44,653 nucleotides of DNA from Phycisphaerales bacterium (lineage in GTDB: Bacteria > Planctomycetota > Phycisphaerae > UBA1845): the NCBI GenBank assembly GCA_003597935.1, contig QZJT01000017.1:1-44653 (forward strand), given 5' to 3'. The notes under the pieces were generated by a model that ran no database searches, was not told where the DNA came from, and saw nothing but the letters and a program-made list of their open reading frames with translations. How positions within the stretch are numbered: the first letter of the stretch is position 1; every line of letters begins with the position of its first letter. The position numbers were made by a program, and so were the translations under genes. Shown one piece after another: positions 17,188-25,323 of this stretch.

Positions 17188-17763
17188 ATGAGTTCGGTCT
17201 CGAAGAGTTCGGCTGAAGAAACGGATCGTGGCACGGAACCGCGGGAGTTGGGCAGTGCGTCCCGGTACCCGCCGGAGGCGTTCGAGATGGTGGGCGAGGG
17301 CGTGTCCTACTCGATCCGCAAGATCCACGGTCCGGAAACCGTGCTCCATCAGAAACTGACCCAGTTCGTCGAGCAGCACCACCTGGACTGGGAAGCGCTG
17401 GCCCGTCTGTATGACAACGGCGAACTGCCGGAGGAGGTGGCCTCCGCCATCGACGGCATCGGCGGCAAGCACAAGCTGAACCGCCACATCAGCGGGCGGC
17501 AGTTGTGCTGGGGGCTGCGCGAATACGCCCTGAAACGCTGGGGAATGATGGCCCGGCTGGTGCTGGAGCACTGGAACATCCGCGAGACGATGGACCTGGG
17601 CCGCATCGTCTTCGAGTCCATCGAACGGGGCCAGATGAAGAAACAGCCGGGCGACCGGATCGACGACTTCGACTCCGTATTCGACTTCACCGAGGCGTTC
17701 GACACGGTGTTCCGCATCGATCCGGCCGAAACGACCCGCGACGTCGACGACGGGCGGAACTGA
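17188..17763 (+). CDS. Minf_1886 family protein
   Basis: 191 aa. The block from YPPEAFEMVGEGVSYSIRKI through SGRQLCWGLREYALKRWGMM and MARLVLEHWNIRETMDLGRI is the conserved core of Minf_1886 proteins, found across planctomycetes and verrucomicrobia. The end is FDSVFDFTEAFDTVF. There is no signal peptide, membrane helix or known catalytic motif, and the biochemical role is not established. Start ATG 17188 follows GGAGG. It sits 35 bp after the RicT gene on the same strand, probably in one transcript with it and possibly thioredoxin. Confidence 0.85.
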   Translation: MSSVSKSSAEETDRGTEPRELGSASRYPPEAFEMVGEGVSYSIRKIHGPETVLHQKLTQFVEQHHLDWEALARLYDNGELPEEVASAIDGIGGKHKLNRHISGRQLCWGLREYALKRWGMMARLVLEHWNIRETMDLGRIVFESIERGQMKKQPGDRIDDFDSVFDFTEAFDTVFRIDPAETTRDVDDGRN

Positions 17764-17843
17764 AGGCGGCCCGGTGCCGGATTTCAGAATGCTCGGCCGG
17801 CGTCCGGACGCTCGGCGTGCGCCGGCGTCGCCCGTCTCGCGGT

Positions 17844-18551
17844 TCAGTGGGTGCCGTAATCCGCGGCGCGGTAGCCGACCGAGGCCTTCAGGGCGGATAC
17901 AGAGAAGTAGCGGCCCGGGCAGGCCGTCTTGCCCGTGACCTCGGCATGGGTGCGGATGTGGTTGCGGTCGATGCCGGTTGTCCGCATCAGAAACGCCACC
18001 AGCCGGTTCAGCGACGCGAGCTGGGCCGCCGACGGGGCGCCGTTCTGGAAGTTGCCCACCAGGCAGATGCCGATCCCGTGATCGTTGAAGTAGTTGTCGG
18101 GCGTCTTGCAGTGCGCCCCGTGTTTCTGCGACGTCCAGCGGGATCCGACTTCGATCGCCCCGTCGGCCGTCTCGGTGCCGTTGCCGATGACGAAGTGGTA
18201 GCCCAGTTCGTCCCAGCCGTTGGCCTCGCGGTGATAGCGGTCGAAGGCGGCGGCGCCGCCGCGGGTGGTGGCGCTGTGGTGGATGATGATCTCGCGCCAG
18301 CGGCCGCTGATCCCGCCCGGCGGATACCACCACGCCGCCGCGCCGTAGGCCGACGGCGGCGGACGATGGGGGGCGGGCGGGCGGTTCGCAGCGATGCCGG
18401 ACGCATCGTACGGCGGACGCGGATAGGTGGGAGGCGGCAACGGCCGCTGGGTGTACAGGCGCGGGTTCACCGGCGGCGGATCGGTCCGGCCCGTGGTCGC
18501 GCAACCTGACACGCACAGGAGCAATGCCACACCGCCGGTCGCTTTCCGCAT
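17844..18551 (-). CDS. N-acetylmuramoyl-L-alanine amidase, lipoprotein (Amidase_2)
   Basis: 235 aa from ATG 18551, which has GGAGG upstream; the longer frame to 18644 is rejected. The signal peptide MRKATGGVALLLCVSGC ends in a lipobox (VSGC), so the mature protein is lipid-anchored in the envelope. A Pro-rich linker leads to the amidase fold: IIIHHSATTRG (first zinc His), YHFVIGNG, GIGICLVGNF, and THAEVTGKTACPGRYF (second zinc His and Cys). All three zinc ligands are present. It cuts the bond between muramic acid and the stem peptide in peptidoglycan turnover. It converges with the Minf_1886 gene. Confidence 0.9.
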   Translation of the reverse strand: MRKATGGVALLLCVSGCATTGRTDPPPVNPRLYTQRPLPPPTYPRPPYDASGIAANRPPAPHRPPPSAYGAAAWWYPPGGISGRWREIIIHHSATTRGGAAAFDRYHREANGWDELGYHFVIGNGTETADGAIEVGSRWTSQKHGAHCKTPDNYFNDHGIGICLVGNFQNGAPSAAQLASLNRLVAFLMRTTGIDRNHIRTHAEVTGKTACPGRYFSVSALKASVGYRAADYGTH

Positions 18552-18660
18552 GGAGTGCCTCCGCGAAACGGTTTTTCGACTCCGGGAACAGGGACGAAAC
18601 CCAGAGGGTTTATCGGAAAGTCCGCGGCCGGAAGTGGATTCCAAATGCCCGGCCCCCGGA

Positions 18661-19389
18661 TCAGGGCTTGTCCAGATAGAGGATGCGCCCGCACACCTGG
18701 CAGAACTGCAAGTCGCCGCCGCCGTGCAGCGTGTTGACGACGTCCAGCGTCACCTTCATGTTGCAGCCCGCGCAGCAGTAATCCTGCCGGCGCGGGTGGA
18801 TTCTGATGACCGCGGCCATCGCCTCGCCCTCGTGGTGGCGGGCGACGCGGTCGAAGGTCTGGAGCGAGACGGCCGGGATGTCCGCGGCCGCCTCCGCCTT
18901 GCGCTGCTCCAGCCGGGCCCGCCGCTCGGCGACCGACTGGCGATAGGTCTCCAGCGCCGCCTTCGCCTTGTCGAGCCGTTCGAGCAACTCCTTGCGCTCC
19001 TCTTCGATGCCGCCCAGGCCGTGCCGGACTTCGTCCAGCTCGGCCATCTTCTGGAGTTCCGTCGCCTCGATCTTGGCGGAATCGGCCTTCTCCGTGTTGA
19101 GCGTGGTCAGGATGGCGGTGTATTCCTTGTTGGTCCGGGCGGTGTTGAGCGCTTCGCGGTGCTTGGCGATGTTGGCCTCGCGGACCCGCACGTCCAGGTC
19201 GATGGCGTCGACCTCCCGCTGGACTTCGCTGATCCGGGCTTTGGCGTCCCTCAGCCGGCGGTCCACGGCCGCCACCTGCCGCTCGATGCGCTCGATGCGC
19301 TCGATCCGCGATTGCTCCTCCCCCCGGATGACCGCGATATCCCGTTCGATTTCCTGAAGTTGCTGCAGCGCTTCGATGATGCTCGACAT
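18661..19389 (-). CDS. Coiled-coil C4 zinc-ribbon protein
   Basis: 242 aa from ATG 19389; a second in-frame ATG is at 19395. Residues 1-175 are a long antiparallel coiled coil rich in Glu, Arg and Leu (IEALQQLQEIERDIAVIRGE and following). It contains the conserved NTARTNKEYTAILTTLNTEK hairpin region. The C-terminus carries a zinc ribbon with two CxxC pairs (YCCAGCNMKV and FCQVCGRILYLDKP). This is the widespread bacterial family (related to HP0958 and CT398) that bridges other proteins or RNA, in some bacteria linked to flagella or to RpoN. The partner here is unknown. It is 109 bp upstream of the amidase on the same strand. Confidence 0.83.
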   Translation of the reverse strand: MSSIIEALQQLQEIERDIAVIRGEEQSRIERIERIERQVAAVDRRLRDAKARISEVQREVDAIDLDVRVREANIAKHREALNTARTNKEYTAILTTLNTEKADSAKIEATELQKMAELDEVRHGLGGIEEERKELLERLDKAKAALETYRQSVAERRARLEQRKAEAAADIPAVSLQTFDRVARHHEGEAMAAVIRIHPRRQDYCCAGCNMKVTLDVVNTLHGGGDLQFCQVCGRILYLDKP

Positions 19390-19604
19390 CGTCATTCCCG
19401 ATGCGCGACGGCGCGACCGCCGCGTCCAACCACCCTGCGTCGAACCACCCATTATGCGGTCGGGGCGACCGGCTGGCAACGGGTCGGTGCGGGCGATCCG
19501 GTGGCGGGTGGGCGACGGAATCGGCGGGCACGCCTGGGACCGCCTGGCTCCAGCCTGGCGGCAGGGGAGAAAGGCGTCCGCAGCTTGGGACCGCACTCAG
19601 TTGG

Positions 19605-19640
19605 AGACTCCGCGCGGGCTGAAGCCACGCGGTCCGCTCG
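19605..19640 (+). repeat. REP-family palindrome
   Basis: CTCCGCGCGGGCTGAAGCC followed by ACGCGGTCCGCTCGG: same core (GGGCTGAAGCC) and flanks as the 2493-2960 array. Apart from this and the inverted repeat at 19827, the gap 19390-19884 shows nothing recognisable. Confidence 0.7.
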
Positions 19641-19826
19641 GAAAAACCGCCGTTTCCATCATACGCTCCCCCGGCGGCGGCTGCGTGACGGCATCAGCGG
19701 ACGGCAGGGCGCGGTGGCGCGGGCTCTGGCCGGCGACGAACGCCTTATCGGCCCTGCCCGGTGCGGACCGCGCCGCAAGCGCCGCCCTCTTGACGGCTTC
19801 CCGTCCGGTCCCGGCGGCCGCGGGTC

Positions 19827-19859
19827 CGGCTGATTCAAAGTCGGATCTTGAATCAGCCG
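19827..19859. promoter_or_regulatory. Perfect 12-bp inverted repeat upstream of the DUF4143 ATPase gene
   Basis: CGGCTGATTCAA and TTGAATCAGCCG are separated by nine bases and end 25 bases before the ATG at 19885. No T-run follows, so it is not a typical terminator. It could be an operator, an RNA structure in the leader, or a small repeat of another family. Confidence 0.5.
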
Positions 19860-19884
19860 AGGCCGGGGGGTAGGCTGTCCGACG

Positions 19885-21051
19885 ATGATCGACCGTGACC
19901 TGACATCCAGACTGGGCGCCGCGGCCCGGCGCTTTCCGGCGGTGATGCTCACCGGACCGCGTCAGAGCGGCAAGTCCACGCTGTGTCGCATGGTGTTTCC
20001 AAAACACACATACGTCAATCTGGAGGCGCCGGACGTGCGGACGTTCGCCGCATCGGACCCGCGCCGCTTCCTGGCCCAGTTCGAGCGGGGCGCCATTCTC
20101 GACGAGTTTCAACGCCTGCCGGAACTGACGTCGTACTTGCAGGCGCTCATCGACGAGGATCCGAAGCGCGGCCGGTGGATCCTCACCGGATCGCAGAGCC
20201 TGACCATGATGGAGTCGGTCAGCCAGTCGCTGGCCGGGCGGACGGCCGTGCTCCACCTGCTGCCGCTGACCCGCGAGGAATCGTGCCGGTTCAAGCGGCA
20301 CCCGAAGTCGCTGGACGAGGCGATGTTCACCGGCGGCTATCCGCGCATCCTGGATCAGCGGCTCGCGCCCGGCGAGTGGCTGGGGTCGTACGTGCGCACG
20401 TACGTCGACCGCGACGTCCGTCAGATCGCGGCCGTGACGGACCTTTCGACGTTTCAGCGGTTCGTGCAGCTCTGCGCCAGCCGGACGTCGCAGTTGCTCA
20501 ACCTCTCCCCGCTGGCGCTGGACGCGGGCATCTCGCAGCCGACGGCGAAGGCGTGGCTGTCGATTCTCGAAGCGACGTTTATCGCCTTCCGGCTGCATCC
20601 CTGGGTCGGCAACGTCGGCAAGCGGCTGGTCAAGACGCCCAAGCTGCACTTCTATGACACGGGGCTGGTCTGCTGGCTGCTGGGCATTCGCGAGCCGTCG
20701 CAGCTTCGCCTGCACCCGCTTCGCGGACCCATCTTCGAGACGTGGGCGGTGACGGAGATTCTCAAACACCGCTTCAACCGCGGCGAACACGCGGGCGTCT
20801 ACTTCTACCGCGATCGGCACGGGCTGGAGGCGGACGTGATCATCGAGGAGGGGCGGACGCTTCTGGTCGTCGGGGCGAAAGCGGGACAGACGGCCACGAC
20901 CGAACTGGTCAGCGCCGGTCGGAGGGTCGTGGACGCCCTCGCCGGGGCGGCGGACGTGAAGCGCGTGGTGGTGTTCGCCGGCGACGCGGGGCAGAAACGC
21001 TCGGACGTCGAGCTGGTTTCGTGGCGGTCGATGGGCGGGCGGCGATGGTAG
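19885..21051 (+). CDS. AAA-like ATPase with DUF4143 (AAA_14)
   Basis: 388 aa. The N-terminal ATPase has Walker A GPRQSGKS (24-31), Walker B AILDEF (70-74 region) and a sensor TGSQS (101-105). The C-terminal DUF4143 half (about 195-370) is a winged-helix plus PD-(D/E)XK-like fold: SQPTAKAWLSILEATFIAFR, KTPKLHFYDTGLVCWLLG, then FETWAVTEI, with EADVIIEEG in the nuclease-like strand. In many members that strand ends in a Lys; here the following strand reads LLVVGAKAGQT. The family is common in bacteria and archaea and is often linked to mobile DNA or toxin-like roles; its function is not settled. Its stop codon directly abuts the stop of the convergent membrane-protein gene. Confidence 0.85.
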   Translation: MIDRDLTSRLGAAARRFPAVMLTGPRQSGKSTLCRMVFPKHTYVNLEAPDVRTFAASDPRRFLAQFERGAILDEFQRLPELTSYLQALIDEDPKRGRWILTGSQSLTMMESVSQSLAGRTAVLHLLPLTREESCRFKRHPKSLDEAMFTGGYPRILDQRLAPGEWLGSYVRTYVDRDVRQIAAVTDLSTFQRFVQLCASRTSQLLNLSPLALDAGISQPTAKAWLSILEATFIAFRLHPWVGNVGKRLVKTPKLHFYDTGLVCWLLGIREPSQLRLHPLRGPIFETWAVTEILKHRFNRGEHAGVYFYRDRHGLEADVIIEEGRTLLVVGAKAGQTATTELVSAGRRVVDALAGAADVKRVVVFAGDAGQKRSDVELVSWRSMGGRRW

Positions 21052-21996
21052 TCAGGCGCCGCCGCGGGGCGCGGTCAATGGCGCGGCGTCAGCGCGAGAA
21101 GCTGAATCGGTCGCGCCCGGGCGGGCCGCGGACCCCAGGTCGCCGGGGCGACGTGCCGTCTCGACCGCCGGCCGGCGGCCCAGAAACGTGGCCACAAGCA
21201 GGATGACACCGTAGGCCCCGTGCAGGCCCATCGCCCGGAGCATGAAGCCCAGCTCGGCGCCGCGGCCGGTGACCACGTCGCAGCAGGCGCCGATCCACAG
21301 CCCCACGCCGGTCGCCAGCGCGGAGAGGATCAGCGTCATGGCCGCGACGCGGTTCCACCCGCGCGTCCGCCGGCCGGAGGCGATCCCCGTCAGCAGCAGC
21401 AGGAGCGCGACGCCGCCGATGGCGGTGCGGCCGTCGTTGATGGAAAAGCCGGTGTCCTTCGTCCGCCACACCCACACGATCCAGCCCAGCAGCACCGGCA
21501 GCAGGACCCACGCCGGCGGCTTCGCGACCCGCCGCAGCGCTTGCCCCCCCCCGCGGCCCAGCGAGCGTCCGCCGGCGCCGGCCAGGAAAAAGAGCGACAG
21601 CGCCGCCAGCGTCTGCCAGCCGTACGCCGTCACCGGCGCCAGGATGCGCACGCGGGCGCTGTGAATCTCGACGGGGAACGGCGTCCGCCGCCAGATGGAA
21701 TCACGCGCCGGATCCGGCGCCGGCGCGACTCGGGCGGCCGGCGCTTCGCCCGGACGCGGCGCGGCGCCGAAGATCTGGGCCAGCTTCGCCCACTCTTCCG
21801 CCGGCATGACCGGCACGCGGGTCAGCAGCGTGACGCTGAGCCATTCCTCGATGGGCCACCAGCCGGCATAGAACACCCCCGACGCGACCGCCAAGTTCAG
21901 CAGGCCCGCCAGCACCAGCCCGGCGCGCCGGCCGCCCGTCAGCGCCGGCGTCCTGGCCGCGTCGTAGACCACCTTGGCATGGGGACGTTCAGACAT
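21052..21996 (-). CDS. Multi-pass membrane protein, function unknown
   Basis: 314 aa. About six to seven hydrophobic segments: AGLVLAGLLNLAVASGVFYA (about 25-45), one near 122-142, ILLPVLLGWIVWVW-like near 160-178, GGVALLLLLTGIA near 192-204, MTLILSALATGVGLWIGACC near 220-240, and YGVILLVATFLG near 258-270. A soluble Pro/Ala-rich loop lies between the first and second. The C-terminal tail is Ala/Arg-rich and low complexity. I see no transporter or enzyme motif. It is upstream of and on the same strand as no close partner; the M16 gene begins beyond a 78-bp spacer with heptamer repeats. Confidence 0.6.
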   Translation of the reverse strand: MSERPHAKVVYDAARTPALTGGRRAGLVLAGLLNLAVASGVFYAGWWPIEEWLSVTLLTRVPVMPAEEWAKLAQIFGAAPRPGEAPAARVAPAPDPARDSIWRRTPFPVEIHSARVRILAPVTAYGWQTLAALSLFFLAGAGGRSLGRGGGQALRRVAKPPAWVLLPVLLGWIVWVWRTKDTGFSINDGRTAIGGVALLLLLTGIASGRRTRGWNRVAAMTLILSALATGVGLWIGACCDVVTGRGAELGFMLRAMGLHGAYGVILLVATFLGRRPAVETARRPGDLGSAARPGATDSASRADAAPLTAPRGGA

Positions 21997-22033
21997 GATC
22001 GGTCAAACCCGCGCGACCGGGCGTGCGCCGTCG

Positions 22034-22074
22034 ATCCTTCATCCGTGATTCGCTATGGACCATTCGCTCGCCCT
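22034..22074 (-). repeat. Short heptamer array after the stop of the M16 gene
   Basis: Drifted 7-base units (CCTTCAT, GATTCGC, CATTCGC on plus strand) reach the stop codon of the minus-strand gene at 22075. Confidence 0.55.
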
Positions 22075-23313
22075 TCAACTCCGCGGCCAGTCGCGCGGAC
22101 CGACGCTGATCAGGTGTCCACCCTCGTGAATCGGGTACTGCTCGAAGTACCGGTGAATCGTCGCGGGCGTGACCGCGTCGACCTCGGCCAGGCGCTCTTC
22201 GACCGTCCGAGCTTTGCCTCGATAGTCCACGTCGTCCATGATCTGCGTGAGCCGGTGGTAGGGCGCCTCGCCCTCGGCCGCCAGCGACGTGCGCCGCTTG
22301 TTCTTCACCCGGGCGACCTCATGGTCCTCGACCGGCTGCGACACGATCCGCCTCGATTCCTCGTCGATGGCGGCCAGCAGCCGGTCGGCATTGTCGGGAT
22401 CGCACATCCCCCACACGATCATCAGGCCACAGTCCTGCCAGTCATAGTGGAACGCCCCCGCCCGCGGACTGATGCCGGTCTGGCAGATGTTCCAGAAGAA
22501 GCGCGAGTTCTCGCCGCCCAGAATGGTGGCCACCGCCGAGGCGGTCTCCGCCAGTTCGTGCGTGCCCGGCACGGCCGGACAGGCGATCGCGACGATCTGC
22601 TGCTGGAAGCGGTCCATCTGCACGCGATCCTGCCCCGGGTGAAACGTCGGCGCCTGCCGCGCGCCGTTGACCCCGGCCGGCGGCCACTGGCCGCAGTGCT
22701 GTTCGGCCATGCGCCGCACCTCCTCCGGATCGACGTTGCCGGCGACGATCAGCACGAGGTTGTCCGGCGCGTAGCGGCGCTGGAAGTATTCGTACATCCG
22801 ATCGCGTTCCATCCCGCCCACCGTGGTCTCATACCCCAGGATGGGCCACGACAGCGCGTGCCCCGGATACACTTTTTCCAATAGAAGATCGACCGCCACG
22901 CTTTCGATGCGGTCCTTCGACATGGCGATCTCTTCGAGGATCACGTTCTTTTCCATGGTGAACTCTTCCGCCGGCAGGGCGGAGCGCATCATGTCCGCCA
23001 GCAGTTCGATCTGCCGGTCAAGGTTCTCCCTGGCGACCCATCCGAAGTAAAAGGTGCGGTCGTGGCTGGTGAAGGCGTTGTAGGTACTGCCCATCGCGTC
23101 GAAGGCCACGTTGATCTGCCGCCAGTTGCGCCGCTGCGTGCCCTTGAACATCATGTGTTCAAGGAAATGCGACACGCCGGCCAGTTCCGGCGTCTCGTCG
23201 CGCGAGCCGGTGCGAGCGAGGAACCCCACCGCCGCGCTGGGCACGTCCGGCATGACCTCGATCACGATACGAAGGCCGTTGTCGAGTGTGTAATAGGCGT
23301 AGGTATTGGACAT
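22075..23313 (-). CDS. M16-family zinc metallopeptidase, catalytic-type subunit
   Basis: 412 aa. The inverted zinc motif HXXEH is intact as HFLEH (H49, E52, H53) in VSHFLEHMMFKG, and the distal zinc ligand is in VILEEIA (E127/E128), so this subunit should bind zinc and cleave. The C-terminal half has the M16 fold, but the usual Arg...Tyr substrate-binding segment (REKxGLxY) is not recognisable; the equivalent region reads FFWNICQTGISPRAGAFHYD. It lacks a signal peptide. The next gene upstream on the same strand (23929-25179) is an M16 protein with the opposite pattern: broken zinc site, intact Arg/Tyr. The pair probably forms a heterodimer like the known two-gene bacterial M16B enzymes and mitochondrial processing peptidase. 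Confidence 0.9.
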   Translation of the reverse strand: MSNTYAYYTLDNGLRIVIEVMPDVPSAAVGFLARTGSRDETPELAGVSHFLEHMMFKGTQRRNWRQINVAFDAMGSTYNAFTSHDRTFYFGWVARENLDRQIELLADMMRSALPAEEFTMEKNVILEEIAMSKDRIESVAVDLLLEKVYPGHALSWPILGYETTVGGMERDRMYEYFQRRYAPDNLVLIVAGNVDPEEVRRMAEQHCGQWPPAGVNGARQAPTFHPGQDRVQMDRFQQQIVAIACPAVPGTHELAETASAVATILGGENSRFFWNICQTGISPRAGAFHYDWQDCGLMIVWGMCDPDNADRLLAAIDEESRRIVSQPVEDHEVARVKNKRRTSLAAEGEAPYHRLTQIMDDVDYRGKARTVEERLAEVDAVTPATIHRYFEQYPIHEGGHLISVGPRDWPRS

Positions 23314-23377
23314 AGATTGCTCGTCGCCAGCCGTTTCAGCAGTCCTTCCTGCCCGGCGCTATTCGATCTCAAACCTG

Positions 23378-23415
23378 AGCCGGGGAATCCGCGCAGGCTA
23401 AAGCCCGCGGCTCGC
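23378..23415 (+). repeat. REP-family palindrome
   Basis: CCGCGCAGGCTAAAGCCCGC followed by GGCTCGCTCC. It matches the REP family core with A for G in the loop. It lies directly left of the inverted-repeat element at 23420-23640. Confidence 0.65.
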
Positions 23416-23419
23416 TCCA

Positions 23420-23640
23420 GCCCCGCAGGAGCGCAACATATCAGCCCAAGGCAGAGCGCAGCGCCGCCCTGGGTGTCCTTAGCCGAACCGCCACCCCTGA
23501 AAAAGCGAAACAGGCCGGCTCGATCGCGTATCGAACTTGTATCGCCCTTTCAGGGCTCAGTCTATTCGCCCCTTCCCACCCAGGGCGTTGCCCTGGGCTG
23601 ATATGTTTCCGCCCCTTCGGGGCTCCTACGCGTTCGGACA
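23420..23640. mobile_element. Inverted-repeat element (MITE-like) between the two M16 genes
   Basis: Outer arms AGCCCCGCAGGAGCG (left) and CGCCCCTTCGGGGCTCC (right), then inner arms CATATCAGCCCAAGGC with CCGCCCTGGGT (23438-23474) on the left and ACCCAGGGCGTTGCCCTGGG with CTGATATG (23578-23604) on the right. The core includes CCCTTTCAGGGCTC. The frame through it is not a gene. It has the form of a small non-autonomous element. Confidence 0.7.
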
Positions 23641-23703
23641 CACGGGCGCGGCGTAACAAAGGACGAATCGGTTCGGCTGGTCGGAATTCATAATCCTCTA
23701 TAC

Positions 23704-23928
23704 ACCATTCCTCGTTCATCATCCGCCATTCGTCATCTGCCATTCGCGATTCATCAGCCGCCATTCGTCCTTCACAATTCGTCTTTCACCATTCGCCATG
23801 CCTCATCCGTCATCCGCCATTCGTCCTTCACAATTCGTCCTTCACCTTTCGCCATTCCTCATTCGTCATCCGCCATTCTTCGTTCTTCATTCTTCATTCG
23901 ACACTCGTCATTCGGCGTTCGGCACTCG
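23704..23928 (-). repeat. Large heptamer array (CATTCGTC/CATTCGCC types)
   Basis: About thirty degenerate 7-base units (CATTCGC, CATTCGT, CATCCGC, CCTTCAC on plus strand) run without interruption into the stop codon of the minus-strand M16 gene at 23929. It is the longest such array here and separates the two M16 genes. Confidence 0.85.
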
Positions 23929-25179
23929 CTATTCCGACAGCGCCTTCGGCCCCAGCGTGACGACGCTGAGCCGGTCGCGCGGATGGGCGGCCAGAAACGC
24001 CTTCACGTCGTCGATCGTCACCGCCCGCAGCAGCGCCAGCTTCTCATCGGTGGGCATCGGCCGTCCGCGATGGAACAGGTCGTCCGCCAGTTCGGCGCAC
24101 AACGCCCGCGTCGTGTATCCGCGCGTCCTGGTGCTCGCCTCGATGCCCGCCAGCGTGCGCTCCAGCTCTTCCTGATCCAGGTCCTCGGTGAGGCGGTCGA
24201 TCTCGCGCAGCAACGTATGATGGGTCCTGTCGCACCGCTCCGGCGTGGTCGAAGCGCCCAGGAAGATCATGCCCGCTCCGCGGGGCGTCTCCTGCCAGGC
24301 GCTGACCCAGTAGACCAGCCCCTGTTTTTCGCGCACTTCGGTGAACAGCCGTGCGCTCATGCCGCCTGCCAGGATCCCGATGACGACGCGCTGGGTGGGA
24401 TAGTCGGCGGCCGTGACGTACACGCCGGGGAAGGCGATGCCGATCTGCTCCTGCTCCAACTGCTTGTCGTAGTGCGTCGTCCGGGCGGAGAACTCAGCAC
24501 GGTAGTGCTCCCGGCCCGCGCGCGCCGCGGCGCCGAAGCCGGCGAACTCGCGCTCCAGCGCGGCGGCGACCCTGGCCGGTTCGACCGCCCCCGCCACGCT
24601 GACCTGCACCCGCCCGGCCGCGAAGAACTTCTCCCACTGGCCGACGACGGCGCCTCGAGTGATGTTCCCGATCGTTTCCGGCTCCCCCAGCGTATGGCGC
24701 CCCAGCACCGGTCCGTACACCTGCCGGCTGAGGTACTTGTCGGCCAGTTCCTGAGCGTCGTCCTGCAGAGCCAGGTGCTCCTGCCGGGTCAGTTCGATCG
24801 CCACGTCCAGCATGTCCTGCGGGAACGTGGGCGTCCGCAGGAACTCCGCATGGAGCGCTACCGCCTGTTGGAAGAACTCCGGCAGCACCGTGCAGGTGAA
24901 CGTCGTCGTTTCCAGCCCGGCCCCGCCGCCGCGGGATGCCCCGATCGCGTCGAACGCGTCCGACAGGGCCCGGGCGTCGCGCCGCTCGGTGCCCTTGGTG
25001 ATGGTGTCTTCCAGGATGTGGGCCAGCCCCAGCCGGTCGGGCGGCTCCTCGCTCATGCCGGCCAGCACGCGGATCTCCATCGACACCACGTGCCGCCCCG
25101 GCAGCGGCCGCACCGCGTACTCGATCCCGCACGGCAACGTATCATGGTGGTAAACCGCGTCCGCGGTCGTCGTCTGCAT
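23929..25179 (-). CDS. M16-family protein, non-catalytic (zinc site broken) subunit
   Basis: 416 aa from ATG 25179, which has GGAGG seven bases upstream. The fold is M16, but the zinc motif reads HILED (H54, E57, D58) in LAHILEDTITKG, with Asp in place of the second His; zinc binding is probably lost. The C-terminal half retains the substrate-binding segment RLFTEVREKQGLVYWVSA (R283, Y290) that is missing in the downstream M16 gene. The two genes lie in order on one strand, separated by 615 bp of repeats. The clear reading is a two-subunit peptidase with split duties. The substrate is unknown. Confidence 0.88.
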   Translation of the reverse strand: MQTTTADAVYHHDTLPCGIEYAVRPLPGRHVVSMEIRVLAGMSEEPPDRLGLAHILEDTITKGTERRDARALSDAFDAIGASRGGGAGLETTTFTCTVLPEFFQQAVALHAEFLRTPTFPQDMLDVAIELTRQEHLALQDDAQELADKYLSRQVYGPVLGRHTLGEPETIGNITRGAVVGQWEKFFAAGRVQVSVAGAVEPARVAAALEREFAGFGAAARAGREHYRAEFSARTTHYDKQLEQEQIGIAFPGVYVTAADYPTQRVVIGILAGGMSARLFTEVREKQGLVYWVSAWQETPRGAGMIFLGASTTPERCDRTHHTLLREIDRLTEDLDQEELERTLAGIEASTRTRGYTTRALCAELADDLFHRGRPMPTDEKLALLRAVTIDDVKAFLAAHPRDRLSVVTLGPKALSE

Positions 25180-25323
25180 CAGTGCCTCCAGCCGGCCGGA
25201 ATTCGTCACATCCTGCCGCCGGATGGAGCGTATTCGGCTCGAACGGTGAACGCAACCGCGCCGAAGCGGGCAACAGGGCAGCGAGGAAGCGGCGCGCGCA
25301 TCCGCCCGGCGTGCCGGGACGTT

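Noticed and set aside
23704-23928. Possible CRISPR array
   Set aside because: The repeats are 7 bases, continuous and degenerate, without spacers of constant length.
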